Source: Thalassospira profundimaris
GTDB taxonomy: Bacteria > Pseudomonadota > Alphaproteobacteria > Rhodospirillales > Thalassospiraceae
Direction: 5' to 3'
Length of the DNA: 64,000 nucleotides
Assembly: GCF_003326795.1 (NCBI RefSeq)
Contig: NZ_JPWI01000001.1
Location: 248,001-312,000, forward strand
Below are positions 8,551-17,543 of the stretch, one piece after another. The translations under genes and the position numbers were made by a program. The notes below the pieces were generated by a model, which saw only the letters and a program-made list of their open reading frames with translations, ran no database searches and was not told where the DNA came from. The first letter of the stretch is position 1. Each line of letters opens with the position of its first letter.

Positions 8551-9588
8551 ATGTCCCCCAAAGGCGCAGTAATGATTTGCGGCCACGGTTCGCGCGACGA
8601 ACGCGCCGTTTCACAGTTCAACGCCATGGTTGAAACGATGAAACAGACCCATCTGGCCGACTATGATGTCGAAAGCGGCTTTCTCGAATTTGCCCACCCG
8701 ATCCTTCGTGACGGCTTTGAAAAGCTCAAAGCCATGGGCCACAAAAAGATTTATGCCCTTCCGGGTATGCTGTTTGCTGCCGGTCACGTCAAAAATGACC
8801 TGCCAAGCGAAGTGAACAATTTCGCCCATGAAAATCCGGATATCGAAGTCCTGTTTGGCCGCGATCTGGCCATTGATCCCAAACTTCTGAGTGCGGCCAA
8901 AGACCGTATCGAGGAAGCGATGGCCGATGCCGATGACAGCGTGTCACGCAAGGAAACGCTTCTGATGGTTGTCGGGCGTGGCACCAACGATCCGGATGCC
9001 AATTCAAACGTCTATAAAGTTGCCCGCATGCTGCAGGAAGGTATGGGCTTTGGCCGCACCGAAATCAGTTATTCCGGCGTTGCCCATCCGCGCGTCAATG
9101 CGGGTCTGCGCGAAGCGATGAAACTGGGATACAAGCGCGTCGTCGTCTTCCCCTATTTCCTGTTCGCCGGTATCCTGATTGACCGCATCTATACCCACAC
9201 CGATGAAGTTGCCGCCGAATTTGGCGATGTTGAATTCATCAAGGCAGGCTATCTTAAAGACCACCCGATGGTGCTTGAAAGCTTTGCCGAACGCCTTGCC
9301 GAGATCGACACCGGCGACAACAATATGAACTGTCAGCTGTGCAAATACCGCGAACAGATCATCGGCTTTGAAGGCGATGTTGGCACCCCGCAGGTTGGCC
9401 ACCACCACCATGTGATGGGGATCGGCACGGACGGACACAGCCATGGTCATAGCCACGGCCATCATCACCATGGTCATGGGCACCATCATCATGGACACGA
9501 ACATGATCATAGCCACGATCACAGTCATGACCATGATCACGGGCACAGCCATTCCCATGATGACGTGAATAAATCGACCGGTTCCTGA
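8551..9588 (+). CDS. cbiX: Sirohydrochlorin cobaltochelatase, long form with MxCxxC motif and His-rich tail
   Basis: CbiX inserts cobalt into sirohydrochlorin, the committed step of the cobalt-early corrin route. The 345-residue protein has two tandem CbiX domains: the first carries the metal-binding histidines His12 (GHGSRDER) and His79 (AAGHVKND); the second keeps GRGTNDPDANSNV but lacks an equivalent second histidine. After them comes MNCQLC (259-264), matching the MxCxxC motif that binds a 4Fe-4S cluster in Bacillus megaterium CbiX. Residues ~284-338 then hold about 28 histidines interspersed with Gly, Ser and Asp, a likely cobalt store or delivery arm. It leads a six-gene operon. AGGAG at 8537-8541 supports this start. 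Confidence 0.93.
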   Translation: MSPKGAVMICGHGSRDERAVSQFNAMVETMKQTHLADYDVESGFLEFAHPILRDGFEKLKAMGHKKIYALPGMLFAAGHVKNDLPSEVNNFAHENPDIEVLFGRDLAIDPKLLSAAKDRIEEAMADADDSVSRKETLLMVVGRGTNDPDANSNVYKVARMLQEGMGFGRTEISYSGVAHPRVNAGLREAMKLGYKRVVVFPYFLFAGILIDRIYTHTDEVAAEFGDVEFIKAGYLKDHPMVLESFAERLAEIDTGDNNMNCQLCKYREQIIGFEGDVGTPQVGHHHHVMGIGTDGHSHGHSHGHHHHGHGHHHHGHEHDHSHDHSHDHDHGHSHSHDDVNKSTGS

Positions 9589-9621
9589 CCGGTCGATCCC
9601 GGGATTCTGAAAGGCGCGGCA

Positions 9622-10305
9622 ATGTTTGACTATCTGCGTGATCCGCAGGAAATCTATGCCAAAAGCTTTGCCACCATCAAGGCCGAGGCTGACCTTGCGC
9701 GCTTTTCAGATGACCAACAGCCTGTTGCCATCCGCATCATACATGCCTGTGGCATGGTCGAAATGGCGGCCCGGATCGCCTTTGGCGGCGATCTGGTCGG
9801 TTCGGCAACAGCAGCGCTAAGATCGGGAAAACCCGTTCTCTGTGATGCGGAAATGGTCCGCCAGGGTATCATTTCCCGCCTGTTGCCTGCAGAAAATAAG
9901 ATTATCTGCACCCTGAATGACGACACGACCCATGACATTGCCAACCGGCTCGGTACAACCCGGTCAGCCGCCGCAGTCGAGGCATGGGCAGATCATATCG
10001 AAGACGCAATAATAGCCATCGGCAATGCGCCGACGGCCCTTTTCCATGTGCTTGAAGCCATCCATGAAGGACGCCTGTCCAAGCCCGCCGCCATCATCGG
10101 CATGCCGGTCGGGTTTGTCGGCGCGGCTGAAAGCAAGGATGCGCTGATTGACCATGCCGGGGATATTCCCTTTGTCACCTTGCGCGGTCGATTTGGCGGC
10201 AGTGCTGTGACGGCAGCAACGGTCAATGCTTTGGCTCGTCTGGCGCGCGATGACGCGACCACACCCGATGGCACCCTTGATCGCAGGAACGGGGGCATGC
10301 CATGA
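9622..10305 (+). CDS. cobH: Precorrin-8X methylmutase (CobH/CbiC)
   Basis: Moves the C-11 methyl group to C-12, converting precorrin-8X (or its cobalt form) to hydrogenobyrinate or cobyrinate. The 227-residue protein has the family features: IRIIHACGMVEMA, containing the catalytic histidine, then RSGKPVLCDAEMVRQGI, IGNAPTALFHVLE and IGMPVGFVGAAESK. It is the second gene of the cbiX operon, 33 bases after the chelatase. Its stop overlaps the cobL start as ATGA. The sequence alone does not distinguish the metal-free CobH role from the cobalt-bound CbiC role. Confidence 0.95.
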   Translation: MFDYLRDPQEIYAKSFATIKAEADLARFSDDQQPVAIRIIHACGMVEMAARIAFGGDLVGSATAALRSGKPVLCDAEMVRQGIISRLLPAENKIICTLNDDTTHDIANRLGTTRSAAAVEAWADHIEDAIIAIGNAPTALFHVLEAIHEGRLSKPAAIIGMPVGFVGAAESKDALIDHAGDIPFVTLRGRFGGSAVTAATVNALARLARDDATTPDGTLDRRNGGMP

Positions 10306-11555
10306 ACGAACAAGCCCCGCTCAAGGGCCGCATCACAGTCATCGGGATCGGTGAAGACGGTTATGACGGCCTGTCGCCGATGGCCCGCAAGATCATTGAA
10401 AATGCCACCGTTATCTTTGGCGGCAGCCGCCATATTGCCATGCTGCCCGGATCAAACACCGCCACCCTGAACAAATGGATCACCCCGTTTGAAGCCAACC
10501 TGCCGCTGATCGAGGATTGCCTTGATCAGAACCCGGTAGTTCTGGCCAGCGGTGATCCGATGTATTTCGGGGTCGGCAATACACTGATAAAATATTTCGG
10601 ACCCGAACCGATATATGCGATCCCGTCGCCATCAAGCATTTCTCTGGCGGCATCGCGCCTTGGCTGGCCATTGGCGGAATGCGATGTGATCACGCTTCAT
10701 GGCCGTGATCCGGAAACCTTGCGCGCCCATTTGCGCCCGCATGGCAAACTGATTGCCCTAAGTGCCGATGGATCGACCCCGGCACTGGTCGCGGTCATGC
10801 TGTGCGAAGCAGGCTTTGATCAAAGCCGCATGTCGGTGTGTGAACGGCTTGGCGGTCCGGAAGAACGGATCACCACCCAGACGGCACGCACCTGGCAATC
10901 CACCGCCACATCGATGCCAGACGTCAAGGCCGTCGATCCGCTTAATCTGATCATGATTGATCTCGAAGCCGGGCCAAAGGCCAATCCGTTACCCACGGGA
11001 CCGGGCTTGCCCGATGATGCCTTTATTCATGACGGCATGATCACGAAATCCGAAATCCGTGCCCAAACCCTGTCATCGCTTGCACCCTTTGCCGGTGGCA
11101 TATTGTGGGATCTGGGGGCCGGGTGCGGTTCGATTTCCATCGAATGGATACGCATGCGCGGTCAGGCGGTTGCGATTGAACGCGATGCCCAACGTTGTGC
11201 AATGATCAGGAAAAATGCCCTGCGCCTTGGTGTCCCCGGACTTGTGATCGAACAAAGCACAATTGAAGACGCAATCATGTTTGCCGATCGCCTGCCGCGA
11301 CCCGATGCCATTTTTATTGGCGGTGGTATCACCAGCAATGGTTTGCTCGATGCCTGCTGGGATCTGCTTCCGACCCATGGGCGGCTGGTCGCCAATACGG
11401 TCACGCTTGAAGGCGAAGAAAAATTATTACGTTTCTACAATGAAAAAGGTGGCACGCTGTCGCGCCTGTCGGTATCCCGACTTGTCCCGCGCGGCACGTT
11501 CAAGGGCTGGAGCAACCTTGCCCCTGTCACCCATTACCTCGGAGTAAAAGCATGA
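10302..11555 (+). CDS. cobL: Precorrin-6Y C5,15-methyltransferase (decarboxylating), CbiE-CbiT fusion
   Basis: Two-domain enzyme that methylates C-5 and C-15 of the corrin ring and decarboxylates the acetate side chain at C-12. Residues ~1-210 are the tetrapyrrole-methylase (CbiE) half, opening ITVIGIGEDGYDGLSP with LASGDPMYFGVG. The C-terminal half is a class I SAM methyltransferase (CbiT) with WDLGAGCGSISIEW and IFIGGGIT. Its 417 residues match the fused CobL form rather than the split CbiE and CbiT. It is coupled by ATGA overlaps to both cobH upstream and cobI downstream. Confidence 0.96.
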   Translation: MNEQAPLKGRITVIGIGEDGYDGLSPMARKIIENATVIFGGSRHIAMLPGSNTATLNKWITPFEANLPLIEDCLDQNPVVLASGDPMYFGVGNTLIKYFGPEPIYAIPSPSSISLAASRLGWPLAECDVITLHGRDPETLRAHLRPHGKLIALSADGSTPALVAVMLCEAGFDQSRMSVCERLGGPEERITTQTARTWQSTATSMPDVKAVDPLNLIMIDLEAGPKANPLPTGPGLPDDAFIHDGMITKSEIRAQTLSSLAPFAGGILWDLGAGCGSISIEWIRMRGQAVAIERDAQRCAMIRKNALRLGVPGLVIEQSTIEDAIMFADRLPRPDAIFIGGGITSNGLLDACWDLLPTHGRLVANTVTLEGEEKLLRFYNEKGGTLSRLSVSRLVPRGTFKGWSNLAPVTHYLGVKA

Positions 11556-12289
11556 GCAGTGCGGACCTTCCCGCAGAGCGCCTTCCGGTTGCCGGAACGG
11601 CCTATGGGCTTGGTATCGGACCGGGCGAGCCTGATCTGATCACGCTCAAGGCCTATAAAATCCTGCAACAGGCGGATGTGATTGCCTATCCTGCCCTTGA
11701 AGACGGCGTCAGCCTTGCCCGCCAGATTGTCGATCCGCACATTCCCGAAGGCCGGATCGAAATTGCCATCCGCATCGAAATGGGCAAAACCGCCGACCCG
11801 GTCTATGACGCCGCCGCGATTGAAATCGGCAAGCATCTGGCTGACGGCAAAACCGTTGCGGTACTTTGCGAAGGCGATCCGTTCTTCTATGGCAGCTTCA
11901 TGTATCTGTTTGGCCGTCTGGCCGAGGCCGGCTATCCGGTCAAAACTGTTCCCGGTGTCAGTTCCATGATGGCCTGTGCCGCCCAGCTTGGCGCACCACT
12001 GGCCGCCAAGAATGACGTATTGCAAGTCATTCCCGGCCCGCTGGATGCTGATCGCCTGCGCGCACAGCTTGCCAATACCGATGCAGCTGCCATCATCAAA
12101 CTCGGCCGCCATTTTGCCAAGGTGCGCGACGTGATCAACGAGCTCGGCCTGACGGACCGGGCGCGTTATATCGAACGTGCAACCCTGGAAACCCAGAAAA
12201 TGGTGCCGCTTGGCGATCTTCCGGTCGATGCCAAGGCCCCCTATTTTTCCATGATCCTGATCCACCGTCGCGGAGACGCATGGCGATGA
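11552..12289 (+). CDS. cobI: Precorrin-2 C20-methyltransferase
   Basis: Adds the C-20 methyl group to precorrin-2 or cobalt-precorrin-2. This tetrapyrrole methylase of 245 residues has the SAM-binding opening GTAYGLGIGPGEPDLITLKA, the loop CEGDPFFYGSFMYL, VPGVSSMMACAAQLGAPLA and a closing PYFSMILIHR segment. These separate CobI/CbiL from the other methylases of the operon. It starts inside the cobL stop (ATGA) and its own stop overlaps the following start. Order and overlaps indicate one polycistronic message from cbiX to cobM. Confidence 0.95.
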   Translation: MSSADLPAERLPVAGTAYGLGIGPGEPDLITLKAYKILQQADVIAYPALEDGVSLARQIVDPHIPEGRIEIAIRIEMGKTADPVYDAAAIEIGKHLADGKTVAVLCEGDPFFYGSFMYLFGRLAEAGYPVKTVPGVSSMMACAAQLGAPLAAKNDVLQVIPGPLDADRLRAQLANTDAAAIIKLGRHFAKVRDVINELGLTDRARYIERATLETQKMVPLGDLPVDAKAPYFSMILIHRRGDAWR

Positions 12290-14235
12290 CCGCCCAGAAC
12301 AGCTCGAACAGCCCGGCATTGCCGACCAACCCGATCGCCCCGATTGCCGTCATTTGCCTGACGCAGCGCGCCCTTCCGACTGCGCGCAAGATCGCATCGA
12401 ACCTTCAGGGTGCGAGTGTCCATGGCTTGCGGACCCGCGTGTCGGTCAAGGATGTTGATGTTGCCTTTGATGATACCATTGCGCATCTGCAACAAACATT
12501 CTCGTCTGATCATGTCATCATTGGTGTCTGTGCCGCAGGCATTCTGATCCGCGCCCTTGCGCCGCTTCTGGCTGGCAAGTGGCAGGATGCCGCCGTCATT
12601 GCCGTTGACGAAGCAGGCGATACCTTCATCCCGCTTTTGGGTGGGCATCACGGTGGCAACCGGCTGGCCCGCGATCTGGCCGAACGGCTGGGCGGCAAGG
12701 CCGCAATCACCACCCCGGGCGATGCGATGCTGGGCCTTGCCCTTGATGAACCGCCTGCGGGCTGGAAACTGGGCACACCCGAAACGGTCAAACCGGCCAC
12801 GGCGGCCCTTCTGGCCGGGGCCTCTGCCCGGATTGAGGTCGAAGCCGGATCGGCGGCATGGCTGACCAACAGTGCCATCGCCCAAAGCGAGGATGGCAGT
12901 GTTCTGATCACCGCCACCGCGCGCGAGGGGGCTGATGATGACGCCATCAGCGATGGTGCGGAAACCGCAATCACCTATCACCCGCCTGTTCTGGCCCTTG
13001 GGGTTGGCTGTGAACGCGGCTGCCCGGTTGATGATCTTTATGACCTTGTGATGGAAACACTGGCCGGTCAGTGCCTGAGCCCCAAGGCAATTGCCTGTGT
13101 CAGTTCCATTGATCTCAAGGCCGACGAAGCTTGCGTCCATGAACTGGCCCGCCGCCTTGGCGTTCCGGCCCGGTTCTTTGATGCCCAGACCCTTGAGGCC
13201 GAGGCAGACCGTCTTGTCACGCCATCCGATGTGGTCTTTGCCGAAACCGGCTGTCATGGCGTGGCCGAGGGGGCCGCACTTGCCACCGTCGGGCCAAACG
13301 GCAAACTGATCGTCCCCAAACACAAAACCGGGAAATCCACCTGTGCGGTTGCGCTGTCACAGGACGACATCATTCCTGACACCATCGGCACGGCACAGGG
13401 CAAATTGTCCATCGTTGGCATCGGTCCGGGGCAGATCGGCTGGCGCAGTCCCGAAGCCACTGCTTTGATCGGACGTGCGACCGATATCGTCGGCTATCAG
13501 ATGTATCTTGATCTTCTGGGATCGCTGATTGATGGCAAGGCATGCCATCATTCCGATCTTGGGGCCGAGGAAGCCCGTGCGCGCCACGCCCTTGAACTTG
13601 CTGCCACCGGCAAGGATGTTGCCCTGATCGGGTCGGGGGATGCGGGCATCTATGCACTGGCAACACTGGTGTTCGAATTGCTGGATCGTGAAGATCGCGC
13701 TGACTGGAACCGGGTTGCGGTTCAGGTATCGCCGGGCATTTCCGCCCTTCAGGCCGCAGCATCGCGCATTGGCGCACCGCTGGGCCATGATTTCTGTGCG
13801 ATTTCGCTTTCCGACCTTTTGACCCCGCGTGAAGATATCCTGCGCCGCCTCAAGGCCGCAGGCGAGGGCGACTTTGTCATTGCCTTCTATAATCCGGTTT
13901 CCAAGCGCCGCCGTGATTTGCTGGCCGTGGCCCGTGATATCCTTCTTGAACACCGCCCGGCTGACACGCCGGTTGTTCTTGGCCGTCAGCTTGGCCGCCC
14001 GGACGAGGAAATAACGGTTGTTCCGCTTTCGAAACTGGAAGTCGACATGGTTGATATGCTGACCACGGTTCTGGTCGGATCAAGCAACAGCCGCCATATC
14101 ACCCGTGGCGAGAATGAATGGGTCTATACGCCGCGCGGCTATGCCAAAAAGGGCCCGGATGCGGCCAAGGCCCCGGTTCATAGCAGCACTGACACTTCCA
14201 GAAACGACACTTCCAAGAAAGGCGGGGCACAATAA
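12286..14235 (+). CDS. CbiG-CobJ fusion: cobalt-precorrin-5A hydrolase plus precorrin-3B C17-methyltransferase
   Basis: A 649-residue two-enzyme fusion. Residues ~1-360 are CbiG, which opens the ring-A lactone and releases acetaldehyde: VICLTQRALPTARKIA, GVCAAGILIRALAPLL, VDEAGDTFIPLLGGHHGGN, then the C-terminal CbiG segment LALGVGCERGCP and SIDLKADEACVHELA. Residues ~370-620 are CobJ/CbiH, the ring-contracting C-17 methylase: LSIVGIGPGQIGWRSPEA, IGSGDAGIYALA, VSPGISALQAAASRIGAPLG and FVIAFYNPVSKRR. I prefer the ATG at 12286 because it overlaps the cobI stop as ATGA like its neighbours and is better spaced from GGAGA; an ATG at 12280 is also in frame. The tail is low-complexity Lys/Ser/Thr. 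Confidence 0.93.
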   Translation: MTAQNSSNSPALPTNPIAPIAVICLTQRALPTARKIASNLQGASVHGLRTRVSVKDVDVAFDDTIAHLQQTFSSDHVIIGVCAAGILIRALAPLLAGKWQDAAVIAVDEAGDTFIPLLGGHHGGNRLARDLAERLGGKAAITTPGDAMLGLALDEPPAGWKLGTPETVKPATAALLAGASARIEVEAGSAAWLTNSAIAQSEDGSVLITATAREGADDDAISDGAETAITYHPPVLALGVGCERGCPVDDLYDLVMETLAGQCLSPKAIACVSSIDLKADEACVHELARRLGVPARFFDAQTLEAEADRLVTPSDVVFAETGCHGVAEGAALATVGPNGKLIVPKHKTGKSTCAVALSQDDIIPDTIGTAQGKLSIVGIGPGQIGWRSPEATALIGRATDIVGYQMYLDLLGSLIDGKACHHSDLGAEEARARHALELAATGKDVALIGSGDAGIYALATLVFELLDREDRADWNRVAVQVSPGISALQAAASRIGAPLGHDFCAISLSDLLTPREDILRRLKAAGEGDFVIAFYNPVSKRRRDLLAVARDILLEHRPADTPVVLGRQLGRPDEEITVVPLSKLEVDMVDMLTTVLVGSSNSRHITRGENEWVYTPRGYAKKGPDAAKAPVHSSTDTSRNDTSKKGGAQ

Positions 14236-14996
14236 TGGCTGTTCATTTTATCGGTGCCGGTCCCGGCGCTCCGGACCTGATCACGGTACGCGGTTTACGT
14301 CTGATTGAAAAATGCCCGGTCTGTCTTTATGCGGGATCACTGGTGCCCGAGGAAATCGTCACAAGCGCCCCCGAAGGTGCCCGCGTGATTGATACTGCCC
14401 CGATGAATCTTGATGAAATCATCGCCGAGATCGAGGCCGCCCACGCCAAGGGTCAGGATGTGGCGCGTGTCCATTCAGGTGATCCGTCGATTTATGGCGC
14501 AATCGCCGAACAGATCCGTCGTCTGGATGATCTTGGCATTCCCTATGACATTACGCCGGGTGTTTCAGCCTATGCCGCAACCGCAGCCGAGATCGGTGCA
14601 GAGCTGACCCTTCCCGATATTTCGCAAACCGTGATCCTGACCCGCACTGCCATGCGGTCATCAAGCATGCCCGAAGGCGAAAGTCTTGCCGAACTGGGCA
14701 AATCACGCGCGACACTGGCAGTCCATCTGTCGATCAACAATCTGGCCAATGTGGTGCGCGATCTGATCCCGCATTATGGCGAAAACTGCCCGGTGGTGAT
14801 TGCCTATCGCGCGACCTGGCCCGATCAGAAATATATCTTCGGGACCCTTGGCGACATCCGCGACAAGGTCAAGGGAAGCGGCATCACGCGTACCGCCCTG
14901 ATCATGGTGGGCGAGGTCTTTGGCCGCAAGGATTTCACCGATTCCCGGCTTTATGCCGCCGACCATACCCACGTATTACGCCCGGCCAAGGCGTAA
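14235..14996 (+). CDS. cobM: Precorrin-4 C11-methyltransferase
   Basis: Methylates C-11 of precorrin-4 or cobalt-precorrin-4 (CbiF in the cobalt-early naming). The 253 residues show VHFIGAGPGAPDLITVRG, CPVCLYAGSLVPEEIV, VHSGDPSIYGAIAEQ, ITPGVSAYAATAAEIGAELTLP and SQTVILTR, a set diagnostic for CobM/CbiF. The start overlaps the upstream stop as TAATG. It closes the operon and is followed directly by a strong terminator. CobK/CbiJ, CbiD, CobB/CbiA and CobQ are not in the window and must lie elsewhere. Confidence 0.96.
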   Translation: MAVHFIGAGPGAPDLITVRGLRLIEKCPVCLYAGSLVPEEIVTSAPEGARVIDTAPMNLDEIIAEIEAAHAKGQDVARVHSGDPSIYGAIAEQIRRLDDLGIPYDITPGVSAYAATAAEIGAELTLPDISQTVILTRTAMRSSSMPEGESLAELGKSRATLAVHLSINNLANVVRDLIPHYGENCPVVIAYRATWPDQKYIFGTLGDIRDKVKGSGITRTALIMVGEVFGRKDFTDSRLYAADHTHVLRPAKA

Positions 14997-15003
14997 ACCG
15001 GAT

Positions 15004-15032
15004 CGGGCGGGCGCAAAACCCGCCCGTTTTTT
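15004..15032 (+). terminator. Intrinsic terminator of the cbiX-cobM operon
   Basis: A perfect 8-bp GC stem (CGGGCGGG with CCCGCCCG), a 7-base loop and six T residues, starting eight bases after the cobM stop. Confidence 0.93.
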
Positions 15033-15171
15033 GTACAAAGCCCCTATGCACCAAGTTCATTTTTTCAGCACAAGAGAATTTTGCCGAAAAATCTGTCATT
15101 TCAACCCTGAACATCCTTGACCGCCAAGCCCCGCCACGCCTTTAATCGAAGGGTAATAAAGGGGAGTATGC

Positions 15172-16575
15172 ATGTTCAACGAGATGACAATGGACGACCA
15201 GGTCCGCGAGCCATATCGCGCACTGGTTGACTGGATGGAAGCAAACGGCCCCGAGGTACTCGAACAAAAGCGCCTTGAAGCTGAAACTCTCTTTCGAAAA
15301 ATCGGCATTACCTTTGCCGTCTACGGCGAGGGCGGAGACCCGGAACGGTTGATTCCGTTCGATTTGATCCCGCGCATTTTCACCGCAAGCGAATGGCGCA
15401 AACTTGATCGCGGCGTCAAACAGCGCGCACGGGCGCTCAACACGTTCCTCTATGACGTCTATCACAATGCCGAAATCATCAAGGCCGGGATCATTCCCGC
15501 CGATCTGGTGTTCAAGAACGACGCCTTTGAACCGGCTGTGATTGGCATCGATCCCCCGCGCAAGGTCTATAGCCACATCGTTGGTGTCGATATCGTGCGC
15601 ACCGGGCCCGAAGATTTCTATGTGCTTGAGGATAACTGCCGCACCCCGTCTGGCGTGTCCTATATGCTTGAGAACCGCGAAATCATGATGCGCATGTTCC
15701 CCGAGCTTTTCAAAAACCTGCGCATCGAGCCGGTTGAAAGCTATCCGGACATGTTGCTCAAGACGCTCAAAAGCATCGCACCGCCCAAATGTGACCGCGA
15801 ACCCAATATCGTCGTGCTGACACCCGGTGCGATGAACAGCGCCTATTACGAACATTCGTTCCTTGCTGACCAGATGGGTGTTGAACTTGTCGAGGGTCAG
15901 GACCTGTTTGTTTCCGACGACCGGGTCTATATGCGGACCACCCGCGGCCCGGCAAGGGTCGATGTGATCTATCGCCGGATTGATGATGCCTATATCGATC
16001 CGCTGTGTTTCCGGCCGGATTCTGTTCTGGGTGTTCCCGGACTGATGAATGTTTATCGTTCGGGCGGGGTTGCCATCTGTTCGGCACCGGGGGCCGGTGT
16101 GGCCGATGACAAGGCGGTTTATACCTATGTTCCAGACATGATCCGGTTCTATCTGGGGCAGGAACCGATCCTTAATAACGTTCCGACATGGAAATGCGGC
16201 AAGCCCGATGATCTGAAATATGTTCTTGAACATCTGGGCGAGCTGGTCGTGAAGGAAGTTCACGGTTCGGGTGGCTATGGCATGCTGGTCGGTCCGGCAT
16301 CAACCAGGGAAGAACAGGCGGCCTATGCCGAACGCATCAAGGCCGATCCGGGTGATTTCATTGCCCAGCCAACGCTTGCGCTGTCTGCCTGCCCGACCTT
16401 TGTTGAAAGCGGCATCGCACCGCGCCATGTCGATTTCCGGCCTTTCTGCCTTGTCGGAGATGACATTCGCCTTGCACCGGGCGGTTTGACCCGTGTTGCC
16501 ATGCGTGAAGGATCGCTTGTCGTGAACTCGTCGCAGGGCGGCGGGGTCAAGGACACCTGGATCATGAGTGATTAA
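15172..16575 (+). CDS. Circularly permuted ATP-grasp protein of the Anbu cluster
   Basis: A 467-residue protein of the circularly permuted ATP-grasp type 2 (DUF404/407) family, a predicted ATP-dependent carboxylate-amine ligase. Visible features are the N-terminal IPFDLIPRIFTASEW and GVKQRARALNTFLYDVYH, then DFYVLEDNCRTPSGVSYMLENR (region 140-165), LTPGAMNSAYYEHSFLA, and the ATP-grasp core LVVKEVHGSGGYGMLVGP and VDFRPFCLVG. The AAGGGGAG sequence five bases upstream supports this ATG. It is the first gene of a four-gene operon with alpha-E, transglutaminase-like and Anbu genes. The family is predicted to form peptide or isopeptide bonds, but its substrate is unknown. Confidence 0.9.
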   Translation: MFNEMTMDDQVREPYRALVDWMEANGPEVLEQKRLEAETLFRKIGITFAVYGEGGDPERLIPFDLIPRIFTASEWRKLDRGVKQRARALNTFLYDVYHNAEIIKAGIIPADLVFKNDAFEPAVIGIDPPRKVYSHIVGVDIVRTGPEDFYVLEDNCRTPSGVSYMLENREIMMRMFPELFKNLRIEPVESYPDMLLKTLKSIAPPKCDREPNIVVLTPGAMNSAYYEHSFLADQMGVELVEGQDLFVSDDRVYMRTTRGPARVDVIYRRIDDAYIDPLCFRPDSVLGVPGLMNVYRSGGVAICSAPGAGVADDKAVYTYVPDMIRFYLGQEPILNNVPTWKCGKPDDLKYVLEHLGELVVKEVHGSGGYGMLVGPASTREEQAAYAERIKADPGDFIAQPTLALSACPTFVESGIAPRHVDFRPFCLVGDDIRLAPGGLTRVAMREGSLVVNSSQGGGVKDTWIMSD

Positions 16576-16594
16576 CAAGGGAAAGGGTTGAAAG

Positions 16595-17542
16595 ATGCTT
16601 AGTCGTACCGCAGACAACCTTTTCTGGCTGTCGAGATATGTCGAACGGGCCGAAAACATGGCCCGCCTGATGGAGATGGGCTATCGCATGGCGTTGATGC
16701 CTGCTGTTGGCGATGGCAACCGTTCGGAATGGGAATCGGTTCTTTCGGCGTCCGGATGTCTTGCCGGATATGATCCTGATGCACCGCTGCGTCAGGAAGA
16801 AGTCGCCAATTACCTGATTTTCAATCGGGATAACCCGTCTTCGATCATCAATTGTTTTGAATATGCGCGCGCCAATGCACGTGCCATGCGTACCGCGATC
16901 ACCGCAGAAATGTGGGAGGCGCTTAACAATGCCCTGATGGAACTTCGCCGTCCGTCGATGCATAATCTGGCCAAGAACGAGCTGCCGGAATTCATCGACT
17001 GGGTGAAAAAGCAGGGGTCATTGTTCCGTGGCGCAACTGATTCCACCATCCTGCGCAATGACGGCTATGACTTTATCCGTCTGGGCACCTTTATCGAACG
17101 GGCCGATAACACTGCCCGTCTTCTGGACGTGAAATATTACGTGCTGTTGCCTGAAACCAGCATGGTTGGCGATGGTGTGGATAATTATCAATGGACCACA
17201 GTTTTACGTGCGGCATCGTCACTGCGTGCATTCCACTGGGTTTATCGCGATGATTATTCCCCGCATCGCATCGCGCATTTCCTGATCCTTAATCCGTTCA
17301 GTCCGCGATCATTGGCCCATTGTGCCGAACAGATCACACAGCATCTGGAACGGCTGGCGCGTCACTATGGTCAACGCCATGACGTTCACGGGCAGGCCGT
17401 CGAGATGTATTCGCTTCTGACGCAAAGTGCGATGGACGAGATTTTCTCGGAAGGTCTGCACGAATTCCTCACTGACTTCCAGATCCGCAACGGTGCGCTT
17501 TCAAGTGCCATTGCCGAAGCCTATTATTTCGGGGGGCAGTAA
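16595..17542 (+). CDS. Alpha-E domain protein
   Basis: A 315-residue, mostly helical protein of the alpha-E family (DUF403), recognised by its opening MLSRTADNLFWLSRYVERAENMARL, of which RTADNLFWLSRYVERAEN is the signature, and by the repeated GTFIERADNTARLLDVKYY and AHFLILNPFSPRSLAHC segments. No catalytic motif is established for this family; it nearly always neighbours an ATP-grasp gene and is thought to act with it. The gene starts 19 bases after the ATP-grasp stop and ends one base before the transglutaminase-like start, consistent with one operon and a shared complex or pathway. Confidence 0.92.
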   Translation: MLSRTADNLFWLSRYVERAENMARLMEMGYRMALMPAVGDGNRSEWESVLSASGCLAGYDPDAPLRQEEVANYLIFNRDNPSSIINCFEYARANARAMRTAITAEMWEALNNALMELRRPSMHNLAKNELPEFIDWVKKQGSLFRGATDSTILRNDGYDFIRLGTFIERADNTARLLDVKYYVLLPETSMVGDGVDNYQWTTVLRAASSLRAFHWVYRDDYSPHRIAHFLILNPFSPRSLAHCAEQITQHLERLARHYGQRHDVHGQAVEMYSLLTQSAMDEIFSEGLHEFLTDFQIRNGALSSAIAEAYYFGGQ

Positions 17543-17543
17543 G

